Positions 8,222 to 16,355 of a stretch of 64,000 bases of DNA are shown here, one piece after another. How positions within the stretch are numbered: position 1 is the stretch's first letter; each line of letters opens with the position of its first letter. The notes under the pieces were generated by a model, which ran no database searches, was not told where the DNA came from, and saw only the letters and a program-made list of their open reading frames with translations. The stretch is taken from contig JACPNS010000022.1 in the NCBI GenBank assembly GCA_016185345.1, positions 1-64,000 on the forward strand, given 5' to 3'. The position numbers and the translations under genes were made by a program. The stretch is from Solirubrobacterales bacterium. GTDB lineage: Bacteria > Actinomycetota > Thermoleophilia > Solirubrobacterales > JACPNS01.

Positions 8222-9697
8222 ATGAATTCCTCCATGGAATCTTCCGTGCCCGACGGGCACATGGGCGACAAGATCGATGGCCACAGCGTCAACAAGTGGC
8301 TCGTTCTCGTCGTCGTCTGCTTCGCGCAGTTCATGGTCGTGCTCGACGCGACCATCGTCAACGTCGCTCTCCCCTCAATCCAGACCGACCTTGACCTCTC
8401 GCCGACAAACCTTCAATGGATCGTCAATGCCTACACCTTGGTCTTCGGCGGCTTCTTGCTGCTCGGCGGCCGCGCAGCCGACCTGCTTGGCCGGAAGAAG
8501 CTGTTCATCGCAGGAACTGTGATCTTCTCGGTCGCCTCGCTCGTCAACGCGCTGGCCACGTCCGGCGAAATGCTGATCATCGCCCGCGGGTTCCAAGGAC
8601 TCGGTGGCGCGCTCACCTCGCCCGCGGCACTCTCGATCATCACGACAACGTTTGACGAGGGCCCCGACCGCACGAAGGCACTTTCGATCTGGGGCGGCAT
8701 CGCTGCAGGTGGCGCCGCGTTCGGTCTTCTGCTCGGCGGCGTCCTCACCGACACGCTCGACTGGCGCTGGAACTTCATCATCAACGTGCCGATCGGCCTC
8801 GGCGTGATCGCCGCAGCCCTCCGGCTTGTCCCCGAGTCTCGCCACGCGACCGACGAACGTCACTTTGATGTCGGCGGCGCAGTCACTGTCACCGCGGGGT
8901 TGATGGTGCTCGTCTACGCGATCGTGAAGGCGCCGGAGTGGGGCTGGGCATCGGCCGAGACGATCGGCTGGTTCGTCGGAGCGATCGCATTGCTTGCGAG
9001 TTTCGTGATGATCGAGCTGCGCTCGCCGCAACCGCTCGTGCGCCTGTCGTTCTTCAAGAAGCGGTGGATCACGATCGCCGACCTGTCGATGTTCGTCGTC
9101 GCCGGAGGCCTGTTCGGCATGTTCTATTTCGCTTCGCTTTACGTCCAGCAGGTGCTCGGGTATAACCCACTGCAGGCTGGCGCGGCGTTCCTGCCGGTCT
9201 CACTCGGCATCGGAATCGGCGCTGGGATCTCGCAGCAGCTGATCGGTCGCTTCGGCGTCAAGCCTGTGGTGATGCCCGGCATGGCGCTGGCCTCAATCGG
9301 GCTCGTCATCCTCGCCTCCACCACCAAGGTTGACGGCACCTACCTCGCGCTTCTTGCGGGCCTGGCTCCGATGGCCGTCGGCATGGGCATGACATTCGTG
9401 CCGCTGACGCTCGTTGCGACTGCCGGTGTCGATCCGATGGAAGGCGGCCTGGCTTCGGGCCTGTTCAACACGTCGCAACAGGTCGGCGGAGCACTCGGGT
9501 TGGCGATCCTCGCGACGGTCGCAGCCAATACGACCGGCGCAGCGGAAACGCCGGCCGCGATGGTCGACGGCTTCCAAGCCGCATTCATCGTCGCAGCGGG
9601 ACTAATGATCGCCGGACTCCTGCTCGTGAGCTTCGGTCTTCGCAAGCGCGAGATCGACCAGATCCACGTTGGAGAGGCAGTGCCGGTCCCCGTATGA
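8222..9697 (+). CDS. MFS multidrug exporter, DHA2 (14-TMS) family
   Basis: A 491-residue polytopic membrane protein of the EmrB/QacA (DHA2) type. Motif D1-like VVLDATIVNVALPSI lies in helix 1, motif A-like GGRAADLLGRKKLF follows helix 2, and motif C-like GGAAFGLLLGGVLTD is in helix 5; hydrophobicity is compatible with 14 helices. Such proteins use the proton gradient to expel drugs, dyes or metabolites. GGAAAGGA stands at a suitable distance before ATG 8222. Its stop overlaps the start of a TetR gene (ATGA), a common exporter-repressor pair. The substrate is unknown. Confidence 0.9.
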   Translation: MNSSMESSVPDGHMGDKIDGHSVNKWLVLVVVCFAQFMVVLDATIVNVALPSIQTDLDLSPTNLQWIVNAYTLVFGGFLLLGGRAADLLGRKKLFIAGTVIFSVASLVNALATSGEMLIIARGFQGLGGALTSPAALSIITTTFDEGPDRTKALSIWGGIAAGGAAFGLLLGGVLTDTLDWRWNFIINVPIGLGVIAAALRLVPESRHATDERHFDVGGAVTVTAGLMVLVYAIVKAPEWGWASAETIGWFVGAIALLASFVMIELRSPQPLVRLSFFKKRWITIADLSMFVVAGGLFGMFYFASLYVQQVLGYNPLQAGAAFLPVSLGIGIGAGISQQLIGRFGVKPVVMPGMALASIGLVILASTTKVDGTYLALLAGLAPMAVGMGMTFVPLTLVATAGVDPMEGGLASGLFNTSQQVGGALGLAILATVAANTTGAAETPAAMVDGFQAAFIVAAGLMIAGLLLVSFGLRKREIDQIHVGEAVPVPV

Positions 9698-10284
9698 CCG
9701 ACGCCGCCGCAGCCAGGCGCCCCCGCGCCGACGCAGCCCGCAACCGCGAGCGCATCCTCGAAGTCGCCAACGAAGCATTTCGTGAAGGCGGCCTCGAGGT
9801 CAGCGTCGCGGAGATCGCGCGGCGCGCGGGCGTTGGCAGCGGCACGCTCTTCCGGAACTTTCCGACCAAGGCGGATCTGATTCACGCAATCGTCGAGATG
9901 CATATGAACCAGTGGCTCGACGAGATCGAACGGTCGCTTGCGGCAGAAGATGTCGGCCCGGCTTTTGACGCGTTTTTCGAGCGCGCCGTTCTGTTCAACT
10001 ACCTGGACCGCGGCATGCTCGAGGCCGTCAAGGGCGGCATGCTCAACGACGAACCGGAGCTGACCGCCTGCAAATCGGCGGCACTGGAATCGACCAACCG
10101 GCTGATTGCGCACGCCCAGGCGGCCGGTGTCCTGCGCCAAGACCTCAATGCCGACGACATCTACGCGCTCTCAGCTGGAGTCGCCGAGTCAGCGCACGCC
10201 GCCGTCAGAGAAGGCCGCGCCGATCCCAAGGATGCCTACAGGCGCTACATGGTGATCGTCCTCGCCGGCCTGCGGCCAGAGTAA
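9694..10284 (+). CDS. TetR-family transcriptional regulator
   Basis: 196 residues. The N-terminal helix-turn-helix reads AARNRERILEVANEAFREGG followed by IARRAGVGSGTLFRNFPTKADL. The C-terminal ligand-binding helices are typical. Its ATG overlaps the exporter stop by four bases, so the two are co-translated and this protein probably represses the exporter operon. The stop codon TAA lies in the outer arm of the long palindromic element at 10283-10353. Confidence 0.9.
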   Translation: MTDAAAARRPRADAARNRERILEVANEAFREGGLEVSVAEIARRAGVGSGTLFRNFPTKADLIHAIVEMHMNQWLDEIERSLAAEDVGPAFDAFFERAVLFNYLDRGMLEAVKGGMLNDEPELTACKSAALESTNRLIAHAQAAGVLRQDLNADDIYALSAGVAESAHAAVREGRADPKDAYRRYMVIVLAGLRPE

Positions 10285-10353
10285 GCCGATTTAAGCCTCA
10301 ACATACGTCCTGCCGAGGGTCGGCAGGACGTATGTTGAGGCAGTTTTTGGCTT
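10283..10353. terminator. Long perfect palindrome, terminator-like, copy 1 of a dispersed repeat
   Basis: A 22-bp perfect stem (10295-10316 with 10320-10341, core CAACATACGTCCTGCCGA) closes on a 3-nt loop and is followed by AGTTTTTGG, so it is a strong intrinsic terminator for the MFS-TetR operon. Outer arms AAGCC (10283-10287) and GGCTT (10349-10353) extend the symmetry. A second copy at 33581-33653 shares the same core, loop length and outer arms, so this is also a repeat family. Confidence 0.85.
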
Positions 10354-10397
10354 GAGATCGTTCGAAGACCGGGCTTACGCTGACCGACGACGGACAT

Positions 10398-10531
10398 ATG
10401 GTCGGCGGAGCGATGCAAGACGCCATCACGCAGGTCCTCTCATACGCGTTCTTTGTCGCGATCAGCCCGATCCCGCTGATCGCGTGATCGCGGCGAAGCT
10501 GTTCGCCGATGGGATCTCGGCGCTGACTTGA
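10398..10531 (+). pseudogene. Remnant of a GAP/Sap-type membrane protein gene
   Basis: A start MVGGAMQDAITQVLSYAFFV followed by AISPIPLIA then TGA resembles the N-terminal helix of the GAP (LysE-like, Sap/sulfolipid-addressing) family. Immediately after, in another frame, IAAKLFADGISALT and TGA resembles the C-terminal end of the same family. An internal deletion joining the two ends would explain the 134-base remnant. The identification rests on two short stretches. Confidence 0.4.
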
Positions 10532-10567
10532 CGGTTTGCGTTTGGTCTGCGATAATCCCGCCGCATT

Positions 10568-10641
10568 CGGGGCGTGGCGCAGCCTGGTAGCGCGCACCGT
10601 TCGGGTCGGTGAGGTCCCCAGTTCAAATCTGGGCGCCCCGA
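10568..10641 (+). tRNA. tRNA-Pro (anticodon CGG)
   Basis: A full cloverleaf can be drawn: acceptor CGGGGCG pairs with CGCCCCG, D arm GCGC-AGCCTGGTA-GCGC, anticodon stem CACCG/CGGTG around loop TTCGGGT with anticodon CGG, and T arm CCCAG-TTCAAAT-CTGGG. CCA is not encoded. CGG reads the proline codon CCG, common in high-GC genomes. Confidence 0.95.
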
Positions 10642-10690
10642 TTGTGTTCTCTTCGAAATTGCTCGCAGGCGCGCAAGCGCGCTGTGCCAA

Positions 10691-10733
10691 TTCGGGTCGG
10701 TGAGGTCCCCAGTTCAAATCTGGTCGCCCCGAT
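10691..10733 (+). repeat. Partial copy of the tRNA-Pro 3' half
   Basis: 43 bases repeat positions 10600-10642 (anticodon loop to the acceptor 3' end and two bases beyond) with one mismatch, starting TTCGGGTCGGTGAGG. The 5' half of a tRNA is absent, so it is not a second tRNA. A duplicated tRNA 3' half is the usual trace of tyrosine-recombinase integration (att site). The two copies are only about 50 bases apart, as if an element had been lost. Confidence 0.8.
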
Positions 10734-11093
10734 CGTTTCTCTGTGGTTCCGCGTCCGCGTCCCGACCCACGCGGCTTATTACTCGTCACTTACTCGACCG
10801 AATACTTACCGCTCGGCAAGTGTTCTAGCCCACGCATCCGTAAGTACGACGAATGGGGTAACCTCGCGTTGCAATCCCCCCGTTGTATGCGGAAAATAAG
10901 GATAAGCGCACGCTGAGAATCTGCAGTCCTGATCCTCGCGAATCCGGCAGACCCGCACAAAACCACCCTGTACAACGCCATCGCAGGCGACCTCCGTCGC
11001 GCGCTGGCCTCAACAATTTCGGCACCCGCAGGTTCGTCCCTCCGAACCCCATTTACTAACTAATTCGCGGTATGAGCCGATATTTAGACATCA
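10734..11093. other. Intergenic region without recognisable gene
   Basis: About 360 bases between the tRNA repeat and the first diguanylate cyclase. I see no convincing coding frame, integrase remnant or riboswitch. One short plus-strand stretch (ILANPADPHKTTLYNAIAG near 10928) looks like a decayed P-loop but is too short to name. The promoter for the cyclase pair should lie at the right end (AT-rich ATATTTAGACATC before ATG 11094). Confidence 0.4.
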
Positions 11094-12248
11094 ATGGCGA
11101 ACACCGCTTTTATGAACAACGAGCACGGCGACGGCCTCCCCCGAGCAGACGGAGCAGCCGCTTACGGCCTGTTTGAAGGGGCCGGAGATTTCGACGAAGC
11201 CTTGGGCGCGGGGATCGCCTGGCGCACAGCCGCCGTGCTCTTCTGGATTGCTGGTTTCGGCGCGCTCGTGCAGCTCGTCACGGGCCTGATCAGCGCGCCG
11301 CTCTCGTACCCCGAGCTGACCGTCGCGGTCTCGCTTTTCGCGATCGCGATGGGCTGCGTCTGGTGGGTCGTCGGCAAACTCAACATCGATCAGCGATGGC
11401 TTCACCTTGGCGTGGTGATGTCGTACGGAATCCTCGTGCTGATGTTCGCAAACGCTCCGAGCGTTGCGTCCGAGCTCGGGATCGTGTACCTCGTTCCGCT
11501 GATCTACGTGGCGCTCTTTCTGCCCTCGCGAGCACTCTTCTTCTACATCGGCCTCTCGATCGCATTGATCCTGTTGACCTCGATGCGCCACGCCGAGAGT
11601 CAGTTCGGGCTCTTGCCGGGACTGATGACAATCGTTGCGCTGGCGTCAACGGCCGGACTGACTCTGTACGTGCGTCTGGAACTGAATCGCATCGCCAAGC
11701 AAGCGATCGCGCTGTCCGGGCGCGACGCGCTCACCGGTCTTTCAAACCTTCGCCCGCTCTACGAGCGCGTCGAACGCGGTCTCGCCGAGGCCGAACGCGG
11801 GCATGGCGGAATCACCGTTGTGATGCTCGACCTTGAGTGCTTCAAGCGCGTCAACGACGAGTACTCGCACTCGGTCGGCGACGAGACGCTACGCGTGGTC
11901 GCCCAGGCGATCTCTGACACCGTGCGCAAGGACGAGTTGGTTGCGCGCCGCGGCGGCGACGAGTTCGCGATCGTCACGAGCGCGACCGACCAGGAAGACA
12001 TTCAGAGCTTGGTCCGCCGCGTCAGCCACAACGTTTCGGACGCCCGCGTCGACATGCTTCCCGGCGTGCGCTCGGGCGTGACGGTCGGCTACGCCACCAA
12101 CGTCGAAGACGACACAGTCGGCAAGCTGCTCGCCCGCGCCGACCGCGAGCTCAACGACGCGAAGGCGAGCGCGAGGATCGAACGCTGGTCCTGGCGGCAA
12201 CGCAAGCTCAACGACGTCGTCGACGAAATCGAAGGCGACATCCAGTGA
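11094..12248 (+). CDS. Membrane diguanylate cyclase (GGDEF)
   Basis: 384 residues. About six hydrophobic segments fill residues 40-200, then a GGDEF domain begins at GRDALTGLSNLRPLYERV and carries RRGGDEFAIV near residue 286. The metal-binding strand reads MLDLECFKRVNDEY, with the first Asp kept. The product would be cyclic di-GMP made at the membrane in response to a signal sensed by the helical region. The inhibitory I-site position reads RKDE instead of RxxD, so feedback inhibition may be weak. The stop overlaps the GTG of the next gene, a paralogue of identical length. Confidence 0.9.
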   Translation: MANTAFMNNEHGDGLPRADGAAAYGLFEGAGDFDEALGAGIAWRTAAVLFWIAGFGALVQLVTGLISAPLSYPELTVAVSLFAIAMGCVWWVVGKLNIDQRWLHLGVVMSYGILVLMFANAPSVASELGIVYLVPLIYVALFLPSRALFFYIGLSIALILLTSMRHAESQFGLLPGLMTIVALASTAGLTLYVRLELNRIAKQAIALSGRDALTGLSNLRPLYERVERGLAEAERGHGGITVVMLDLECFKRVNDEYSHSVGDETLRVVAQAISDTVRKDELVARRGGDEFAIVTSATDQEDIQSLVRRVSHNVSDARVDMLPGVRSGVTVGYATNVEDDTVGKLLARADRELNDAKASARIERWSWRQRKLNDVVDEIEGDIQ

Positions 12249-13399
12249 GCTGGAGATCGGGCCACGGCCTGCGCAAGACCTTGGGCGATTTCGGCTTGCG
12301 TCACAGCGCGAAGAACGCTTACCGACCGATGCGTCGTCCGGGCGAGCCGCCAATTCTTCTGACCGACGAACGCCTGCGCGTGCACCGCAACGTCTTCTGG
12401 TTCGGCGCGGCCTTCATCTACGGAATCACCGGAGTGGTCACGCTGACCGCGCTGGTGGTGGACGCACTCGCGCCGGGCCTGAACGTCCCGGAGGAAGCTT
12501 TCTCCACAACAACGATTGCGGTGTCGCTCGTGGCGATGGCGATGGCCGCCTTCTGGCTGACGATGGCCGCGCGCAACGAACCGGCGCTGCCCTGGATGAA
12601 CGCGATCATCGGAATCGGCACGCTGCTGATCTCGGTCGTCGCCCTCACCTCCGGCGAATTCGGTCCGATCATCCTGCCGTACCTGCTCGCGCCCGCGATG
12701 GCCGCCGCGTTCTACATGCCGTTCAAGCAGGCGATCGGGCACCTCTTGTTGATCACCGCCGTCATGTTCGTCGTCGCGTTTTCAACCTCGGAGACAGAGA
12801 ACGGCAAGATCGTCGCTCTGAACGTCTGGTTCTTCACGATGATGGGCGCCGCGATGCTTATGGTTGCGCGCAAGCGCATTCAGGACGGCATCATCCACAA
12901 CGTGTCGCTCGCGGGCCGCGACCCACTGACCGGCGTCGCCAACCTGCGCAAGTTTCAGGAGCGTCTGCGCTCGGAGATCGATCGCTCGGAACGAAGCGGA
13001 GACCCGCTCACGCTGTTGATGATCGACCTCGACGACTTCAAGCGCGTGAACGATGAGTACAGCTACACGCTCGGCGACGCCGTGCTCGCGGCGAGCGCAA
13101 AGACGATGGACAGCGTCGTCCGCGCAAACGAGTTGCTCGCGCGGCGCGGCGGGGACGAGTTCGCCGTGATCGCAGTGGGTGCCGACGAAGAGCGCGGCGA
13201 GATGCTCGCGCTACGAATCCGCGAGGTGGTTCGCCGCGAACGCGCGCGCCTCTGCCCCGACGTCTCGCCAGAAGCAAGCGTTGGCGTTGTTCAGTGGGCC
13301 TCCGGAGAAACGCCGGAGAATCTGATCGGTCGAGCCGATGCCGCCCTGAAGACTGCCAAGCGCAAGGCGTACAGTGGCGACGCCGAGGACGTCGCCTAA
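12245..13399 (+). CDS. Membrane diguanylate cyclase (GGDEF), paralogue
   Basis: 384 residues, start GTG 12245 overlapping the previous stop (GTGA). Hydrophobic segments occupy roughly residues 50-215, followed by GRDPLTGVANLRKF, MIDLDDFKRVNDEY and RRGGDEFAVI near residue 301. It is a second c-di-GMP synthase with the same architecture as its upstream neighbour, so the pair looks like a tandem duplication, now diverged. The I-site position reads RANE, again not RxxD. It converges on a TetR gene with a four-base stop overlap. Confidence 0.9.
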   Translation: MSWRSGHGLRKTLGDFGLRHSAKNAYRPMRRPGEPPILLTDERLRVHRNVFWFGAAFIYGITGVVTLTALVVDALAPGLNVPEEAFSTTTIAVSLVAMAMAAFWLTMAARNEPALPWMNAIIGIGTLLISVVALTSGEFGPIILPYLLAPAMAAAFYMPFKQAIGHLLLITAVMFVVAFSTSETENGKIVALNVWFFTMMGAAMLMVARKRIQDGIIHNVSLAGRDPLTGVANLRKFQERLRSEIDRSERSGDPLTLLMIDLDDFKRVNDEYSYTLGDAVLAASAKTMDSVVRANELLARRGGDEFAVIAVGADEERGEMLALRIREVVRRERARLCPDVSPEASVGVVQWASGETPENLIGRADAALKTAKRKAYSGDAEDVA

Positions 13400-14100
13400 A
13401 CGAGGCCCTTGAGCATCTGTTCGGTCGGGTACCACGGCTGGCCTTCGTCGATCATGTGGCCGAATCCGTTCCAGAGCACGGCCATCGCCGTACCGGCGAG
13501 ACGGAAGTTCGTTTCCTCGGGATGATCGAGCCAGTAGTCGGCGAGCGAGTGGCAAGCACCAACCACTGCGTGACCCGCCGCCAGCGAGTACTGCGTGAGC
13601 AGCTCGTGCGACTCGCGCTCCTCGAGCACCTTGATGAATGAGTCCGCGACGGCCTCTGCCAGCTCAGTGTTCATCGAGTGGATGCCTTTGATCATGGCGT
13701 CGTCGATTTCGACCGCGTCGCGATAGAGCACACCCCAGGCCTGACGGTTCTTGTCAACGAAGTCGAAGAACGCGACGAAGCCGCGCCAGAAGCGCTCCTG
13801 CGGCGGAAGGTCTGCGGCCCAGGCCGGCAGTACGGATTCCGTGATCTGGCGTTGGAACGAGAGCAGCACCTCCAGATAGAGCTCGTCCTTGCTCTCGAAG
13901 TGTTGGTAGACCAGCGCCTTGGAAACCCCAGCAGCGTCAGCGATGTCGTCCATTGCGACGTTGTGGTACCCACGGGTGCCGAAAACGTCGATCGCATGCT
14001 CAAGGATCAGGTCGTAGCGTTCGCCGCGCGAGAGGCGTTTGCGAACGACGGGCTCGTCGTCGATCTCGCCGTCAGGCGCGTGCTCGTCTGTCTCATTCAT
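13396..14100 (-). CDS. TetR-family transcriptional regulator
   Basis: 234 residues. An acidic N-terminal arm of about 25 residues is followed by the helix-turn-helix: YDLILEHAIDVFGTRGYHNV, then IADAAGVSKALVYQHFESKDELY. The C-terminal half suits a ligand-binding dimer domain. Its start overlaps the stop of the upstream alcohol dehydrogenase (ATGA), so the two are co-transcribed. It may control that dehydrogenase operon, though no operator was identified. Confidence 0.88.
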   Translation of the reverse strand: MNETDEHAPDGEIDDEPVVRKRLSRGERYDLILEHAIDVFGTRGYHNVAMDDIADAAGVSKALVYQHFESKDELYLEVLLSFQRQITESVLPAWAADLPPQERFWRGFVAFFDFVDKNRQAWGVLYRDAVEIDDAMIKGIHSMNTELAEAVADSFIKVLEERESHELLTQYSLAAGHAVVGACHSLADYWLDHPEETNFRLAGTAMAVLWNGFGHMIDEGQPWYPTEQMLKGLV

Positions 14101-15143
14101 GATCCAACCTCGAAGATCGCTTTCTGCAGTTCTTTCCGGTCAAATGCAGCGTACGCCTCGGCCGCGCCGGAAAGCGGAATACGGTCGGTGATGATCTGCG
14201 CTGCGTCGATCTTTCCTGCGGCGATCAGCTTCAAGAGCTCGTCGCGGTGGCTGTAGGGCGCACCGAGTACTGGGATCACGCGGGTGTTGCGCAGCCAGAG
14301 ATCTCCCGCCGTAAGAGGAAAGTGTTCGTTGACGAGCATGCCGACGAGCACGACCGAGCCGTTTGCTCGCGGCAGTGAAAATGCCGTCTTCATCGCGGGC
14401 TCGTTGCCCGCGGCCTCAAAGACCGCGTCACACATCAGTCCGCCCGTCTGCTCCTTGATCAACTTTCGCGGGTCCTGCTCGCGCGGATCGATCGTCGTTG
14501 CTCCAAACTTCTTCACGCTTTCGAGGCGCTCCGGAATGATGTCGATGACATACACCTGGCCGGCGCCGAAGATCGGCGCACACATCGCCAACAACTCGCC
14601 CACCGGCCCGGCGCCGACGATCGCAATCGTGTCGCCTTCGACGATGCCGGACTGCCTGAGCGCGGTGAACGCCGTGGCAAGGATGTCGCCCGTGAAGATT
14701 GTCGACTCGTCGGAAAGCTCACCGGGAATCGAGCGCAGCGTCATGTCGGCGAGCGGCACGCGTACATACTCGGCCTGTCCACCGGGCAAATTTCCGAAAG
14801 CTGCGCCCATGCCAAACATCTGGAAGTCCTTGCAGCGGCGATGATCGCCGGAGACGCAGGCCGGGCAGCGACCGCACGCGACATACATCGAGCTGACAAC
14901 CCGGTCGCCCGGTTTGAAGCCCGTGACGGCGTCGCCGATGTCCTCGACCACTCCGCAGAACTCGTGCCCGACGATCCAGCCGGCCGGGACGTTGGGAATC
15001 TTGTGGTGGTAGACATGCATGTCCGTGCCGCAGAGCGCCGAGGTGGTGATGCGCACGATCGCGTCGGTGTTGACTTCGAGATCGGGCTTGGGCACGTCCT
15101 CGACGCTGATCAACTCCGGGCCCTGAGAAGTAACTGCGAGCAT
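14097..15143 (-). CDS. Zinc-dependent alcohol dehydrogenase (MDR family)
   Basis: 348 residues from ATG 15143. The start is fixed by the TGATG junction with the upstream gene and by MLAVTSQGPELISVEDVP, normal for the family; a longer frame exists but is not needed. Catalytic zinc ligands are C38 (ALCGTD) and H60-E61 (VGHEFCG). The structural zinc is bound by C90, C93, C96 and C104 (CGRCPACVSGDHRRC). The nucleotide fold carries VGAGPVGELLAMCA. The closest subgroup seems to be formaldehyde/threonine dehydrogenase-like NAD enzymes; the exact alcohol is unknown. Confidence 0.88.
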   Translation of the reverse strand: MLAVTSQGPELISVEDVPKPDLEVNTDAIVRITTSALCGTDMHVYHHKIPNVPAGWIVGHEFCGVVEDIGDAVTGFKPGDRVVSSMYVACGRCPACVSGDHRRCKDFQMFGMGAAFGNLPGGQAEYVRVPLADMTLRSIPGELSDESTIFTGDILATAFTALRQSGIVEGDTIAIVGAGPVGELLAMCAPIFGAGQVYVIDIIPERLESVKKFGATTIDPREQDPRKLIKEQTGGLMCDAVFEAAGNEPAMKTAFSLPRANGSVVLVGMLVNEHFPLTAGDLWLRNTRVIPVLGAPYSHRDELLKLIAAGKIDAAQIITDRIPLSGAAEAYAAFDRKELQKAIFEVGS

Positions 15144-15421
15144 CAGCCCACGATCGCCTTGTAGTAGCGGACTGCGAGTCCTGTGAGCAGTGTCTGAAGG
15201 CACTCATCAAACTCGAGGCCGTTGGCTGCGGCGTATGCCTGCAGCCCGATGCTCTCGATCGAATCTGATTCCTTCAGGACATCGTCGACCAGCTCCGGGT
15301 GCTGATCGCAGAAGTAAGCACCGACGCCGTAAAGCGACGTGTCCATCATCGATTCCGCGAAGCTCGCGTAATCGACACCGTAATTCTGGTTCCCCGCTGC
15401 GGGCTTCTTGCGCGCTGCCAT
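15143..15421 (-). CDS. Small hypothetical protein
   Basis: 92 residues from ATG 15421 (99 if ATG 15442 is used). No motif was recognised; the start is basic (MAARKKPAAG) and the rest is amphipathic with VGAYFCDQHPELVDDVLKE. Its stop overlaps the dehydrogenase start by one base (TGATG), so it heads the operon with the dehydrogenase and TetR gene. ATG 15421 has TAACCT eight bases upstream, which suggests a leaderless message. Confidence 0.6.
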   Translation of the reverse strand: MAARKKPAAGNQNYGVDYASFAESMMDTSLYGVGAYFCDQHPELVDDVLKESDSIESIGLQAYAAANGLEFDECLQTLLTGLAVRYYKAIVG

Positions 15422-15459
15422 CGTTCGCGAGGTTACCGACATGCCAATAGGATCGATGC
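15422..15459. promoter_or_regulatory. Compact divergent promoter, probably leaderless both ways
   Basis: Only 38 bases separate two divergent starts. On the plus strand TAGGAT (15448-15453) ends six bases before ATG 15460. On the minus strand TAACCT (15430-15435 read in reverse) ends eight bases before ATG 15421. Both fit -10 boxes of leaderless mRNAs, which are common in actinobacteria. No Shine-Dalgarno is visible on either side. Confidence 0.4.
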
Positions 15460-16212
15460 ATGGCTTCGCGCGAGGAGATAGTTGAGTTCCTGGACAAGCT
15501 GCTTGATTCGCCCGGGTTTCCTGATTATGGGCCCAACGGGTTGCAGGTTCCTGGGGCCGCTGATGTGAGTTCGATCATCACCGGCGTGAGCGCCACGAGA
15601 GAACTTTTCGAAGTCGCGCTTCAAAAAGAATCGTCGATGGTGCTGGTACATCATGGGATCTTTTGGGGGGATGCCGGAGCTTTGAGCGAGATGCAGGCTG
15701 GGCGATTGCGGGTTCTGTTGGCGAACGACCTGAACCTTGTCGCTTACCACTTGCCGCTTGATGCTCACCCGTCCGTTGGGAACAACGCGCTGCTTATTGA
15801 AGAGTTGGGATTGGCGTTGGAGGAGTCGTTCGGTGACTACAAGGGTCGATCGGTCGGGTTTATTGCCACATCCCCTGGAATTGGCGGCGAGGAATTGGCA
15901 TCGACGATTTCCAGGCGGTTGGGCCGGGAGCCGCTGCACCTCGCGTACGGTCCCGAGCGGATTGAGCGCGTTGCAGTGATCGCTGGCTCAGCTCCGGATT
16001 ACATCGAGGCTGCGGCCGCCGCAGGCTGCGACGCCTTCATCACCGGCGAGGCCGCAGAGCGAGTCAACTCCGCGGCGAAGGAGCTGGGGATCCACTTCTA
16101 CGCGGCAGGACACCACGCCACCGAGAAACTCGGCGTCCAGCGATTGGGCGAAGCCTTGGTCGAGCACTTCGGCATCACGCACGAATTCATCGACATCCCT
16201 AACCCGATCTAA
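15460..16212 (+). CDS. Nif3-like dinuclear metal centre protein
   Basis: 250 residues of the Nif3/YbgI (DUF34) family. Metal-ligand motifs are in place: LVHHGIFWG (H64, H65), a central Asp in AYHLPLDAH, and AAGHHATEKLG near the C-terminus with the terminal His/Glu pair. The family forms toroidal hexamers with two metals per subunit; the cellular role is not settled (GTP cyclohydrolase-like chemistry has been proposed). Length is that of the short form without the PII-like insert. Confidence 0.88.
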   Translation: MASREEIVEFLDKLLDSPGFPDYGPNGLQVPGAADVSSIITGVSATRELFEVALQKESSMVLVHHGIFWGDAGALSEMQAGRLRVLLANDLNLVAYHLPLDAHPSVGNNALLIEELGLALEESFGDYKGRSVGFIATSPGIGGEELASTISRRLGREPLHLAYGPERIERVAVIAGSAPDYIEAAAAAGCDAFITGEAAERVNSAAKELGIHFYAAGHHATEKLGVQRLGEALVEHFGITHEFIDIPNPI

Positions 16213-16221
16213 GCGAGAAAC

Positions 16222-16258
16222 CTTCCACGGTCTGCGCTGGCGGCGCAGACCGTGGAAG
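16222..16258 (+). terminator. Hairpin terminator after the Nif3 gene
   Basis: A 16-bp perfect stem (16222-16237 with 16243-16258, core CTTCCACGGTCTGCGC) with a 5-nt loop follows the Nif3 stop by ten bases. The T-run is poor (AAATT after the stem), so efficiency on the plus strand is uncertain. Confidence 0.6.
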
Positions 16259-16355
16259 AAATTCCGCATGGTTGCGTGCGTGCCCAGTTCCACACGAATC
16301 ATTGGCACTACGAAGTAACCTGTAGCCCTCGCACGTCCCCTTCCAGGAGATCGAT

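Noticed and set aside
10668-10733. A second tRNA-Pro gene
   Set aside because: Only the 3' half is present; no acceptor 5' strand or D arm can be formed upstream.
10298-10789. A 163-residue minus-strand frame over the tRNA-Pro, containing GAPRFELGTSPTRTVRATRL
   Set aside because: This is the well-known spurious antisense translation of tRNA-Pro and its partial copy; the frame has no start signals or family match of its own.
10928-10990. ILANPADPHKTTLYNAIAG resembling a FeoB/GTPase P-loop
   Set aside because: The match covers fewer than 20 residues, the G1 glycines are missing and there is no continuing frame, so chance is likely.
10734-11093. c-di-GMP riboswitch upstream of the GGDEF genes
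   Set aside because: I looked for the GEMM core and tetraloop receptor patterns and found none.
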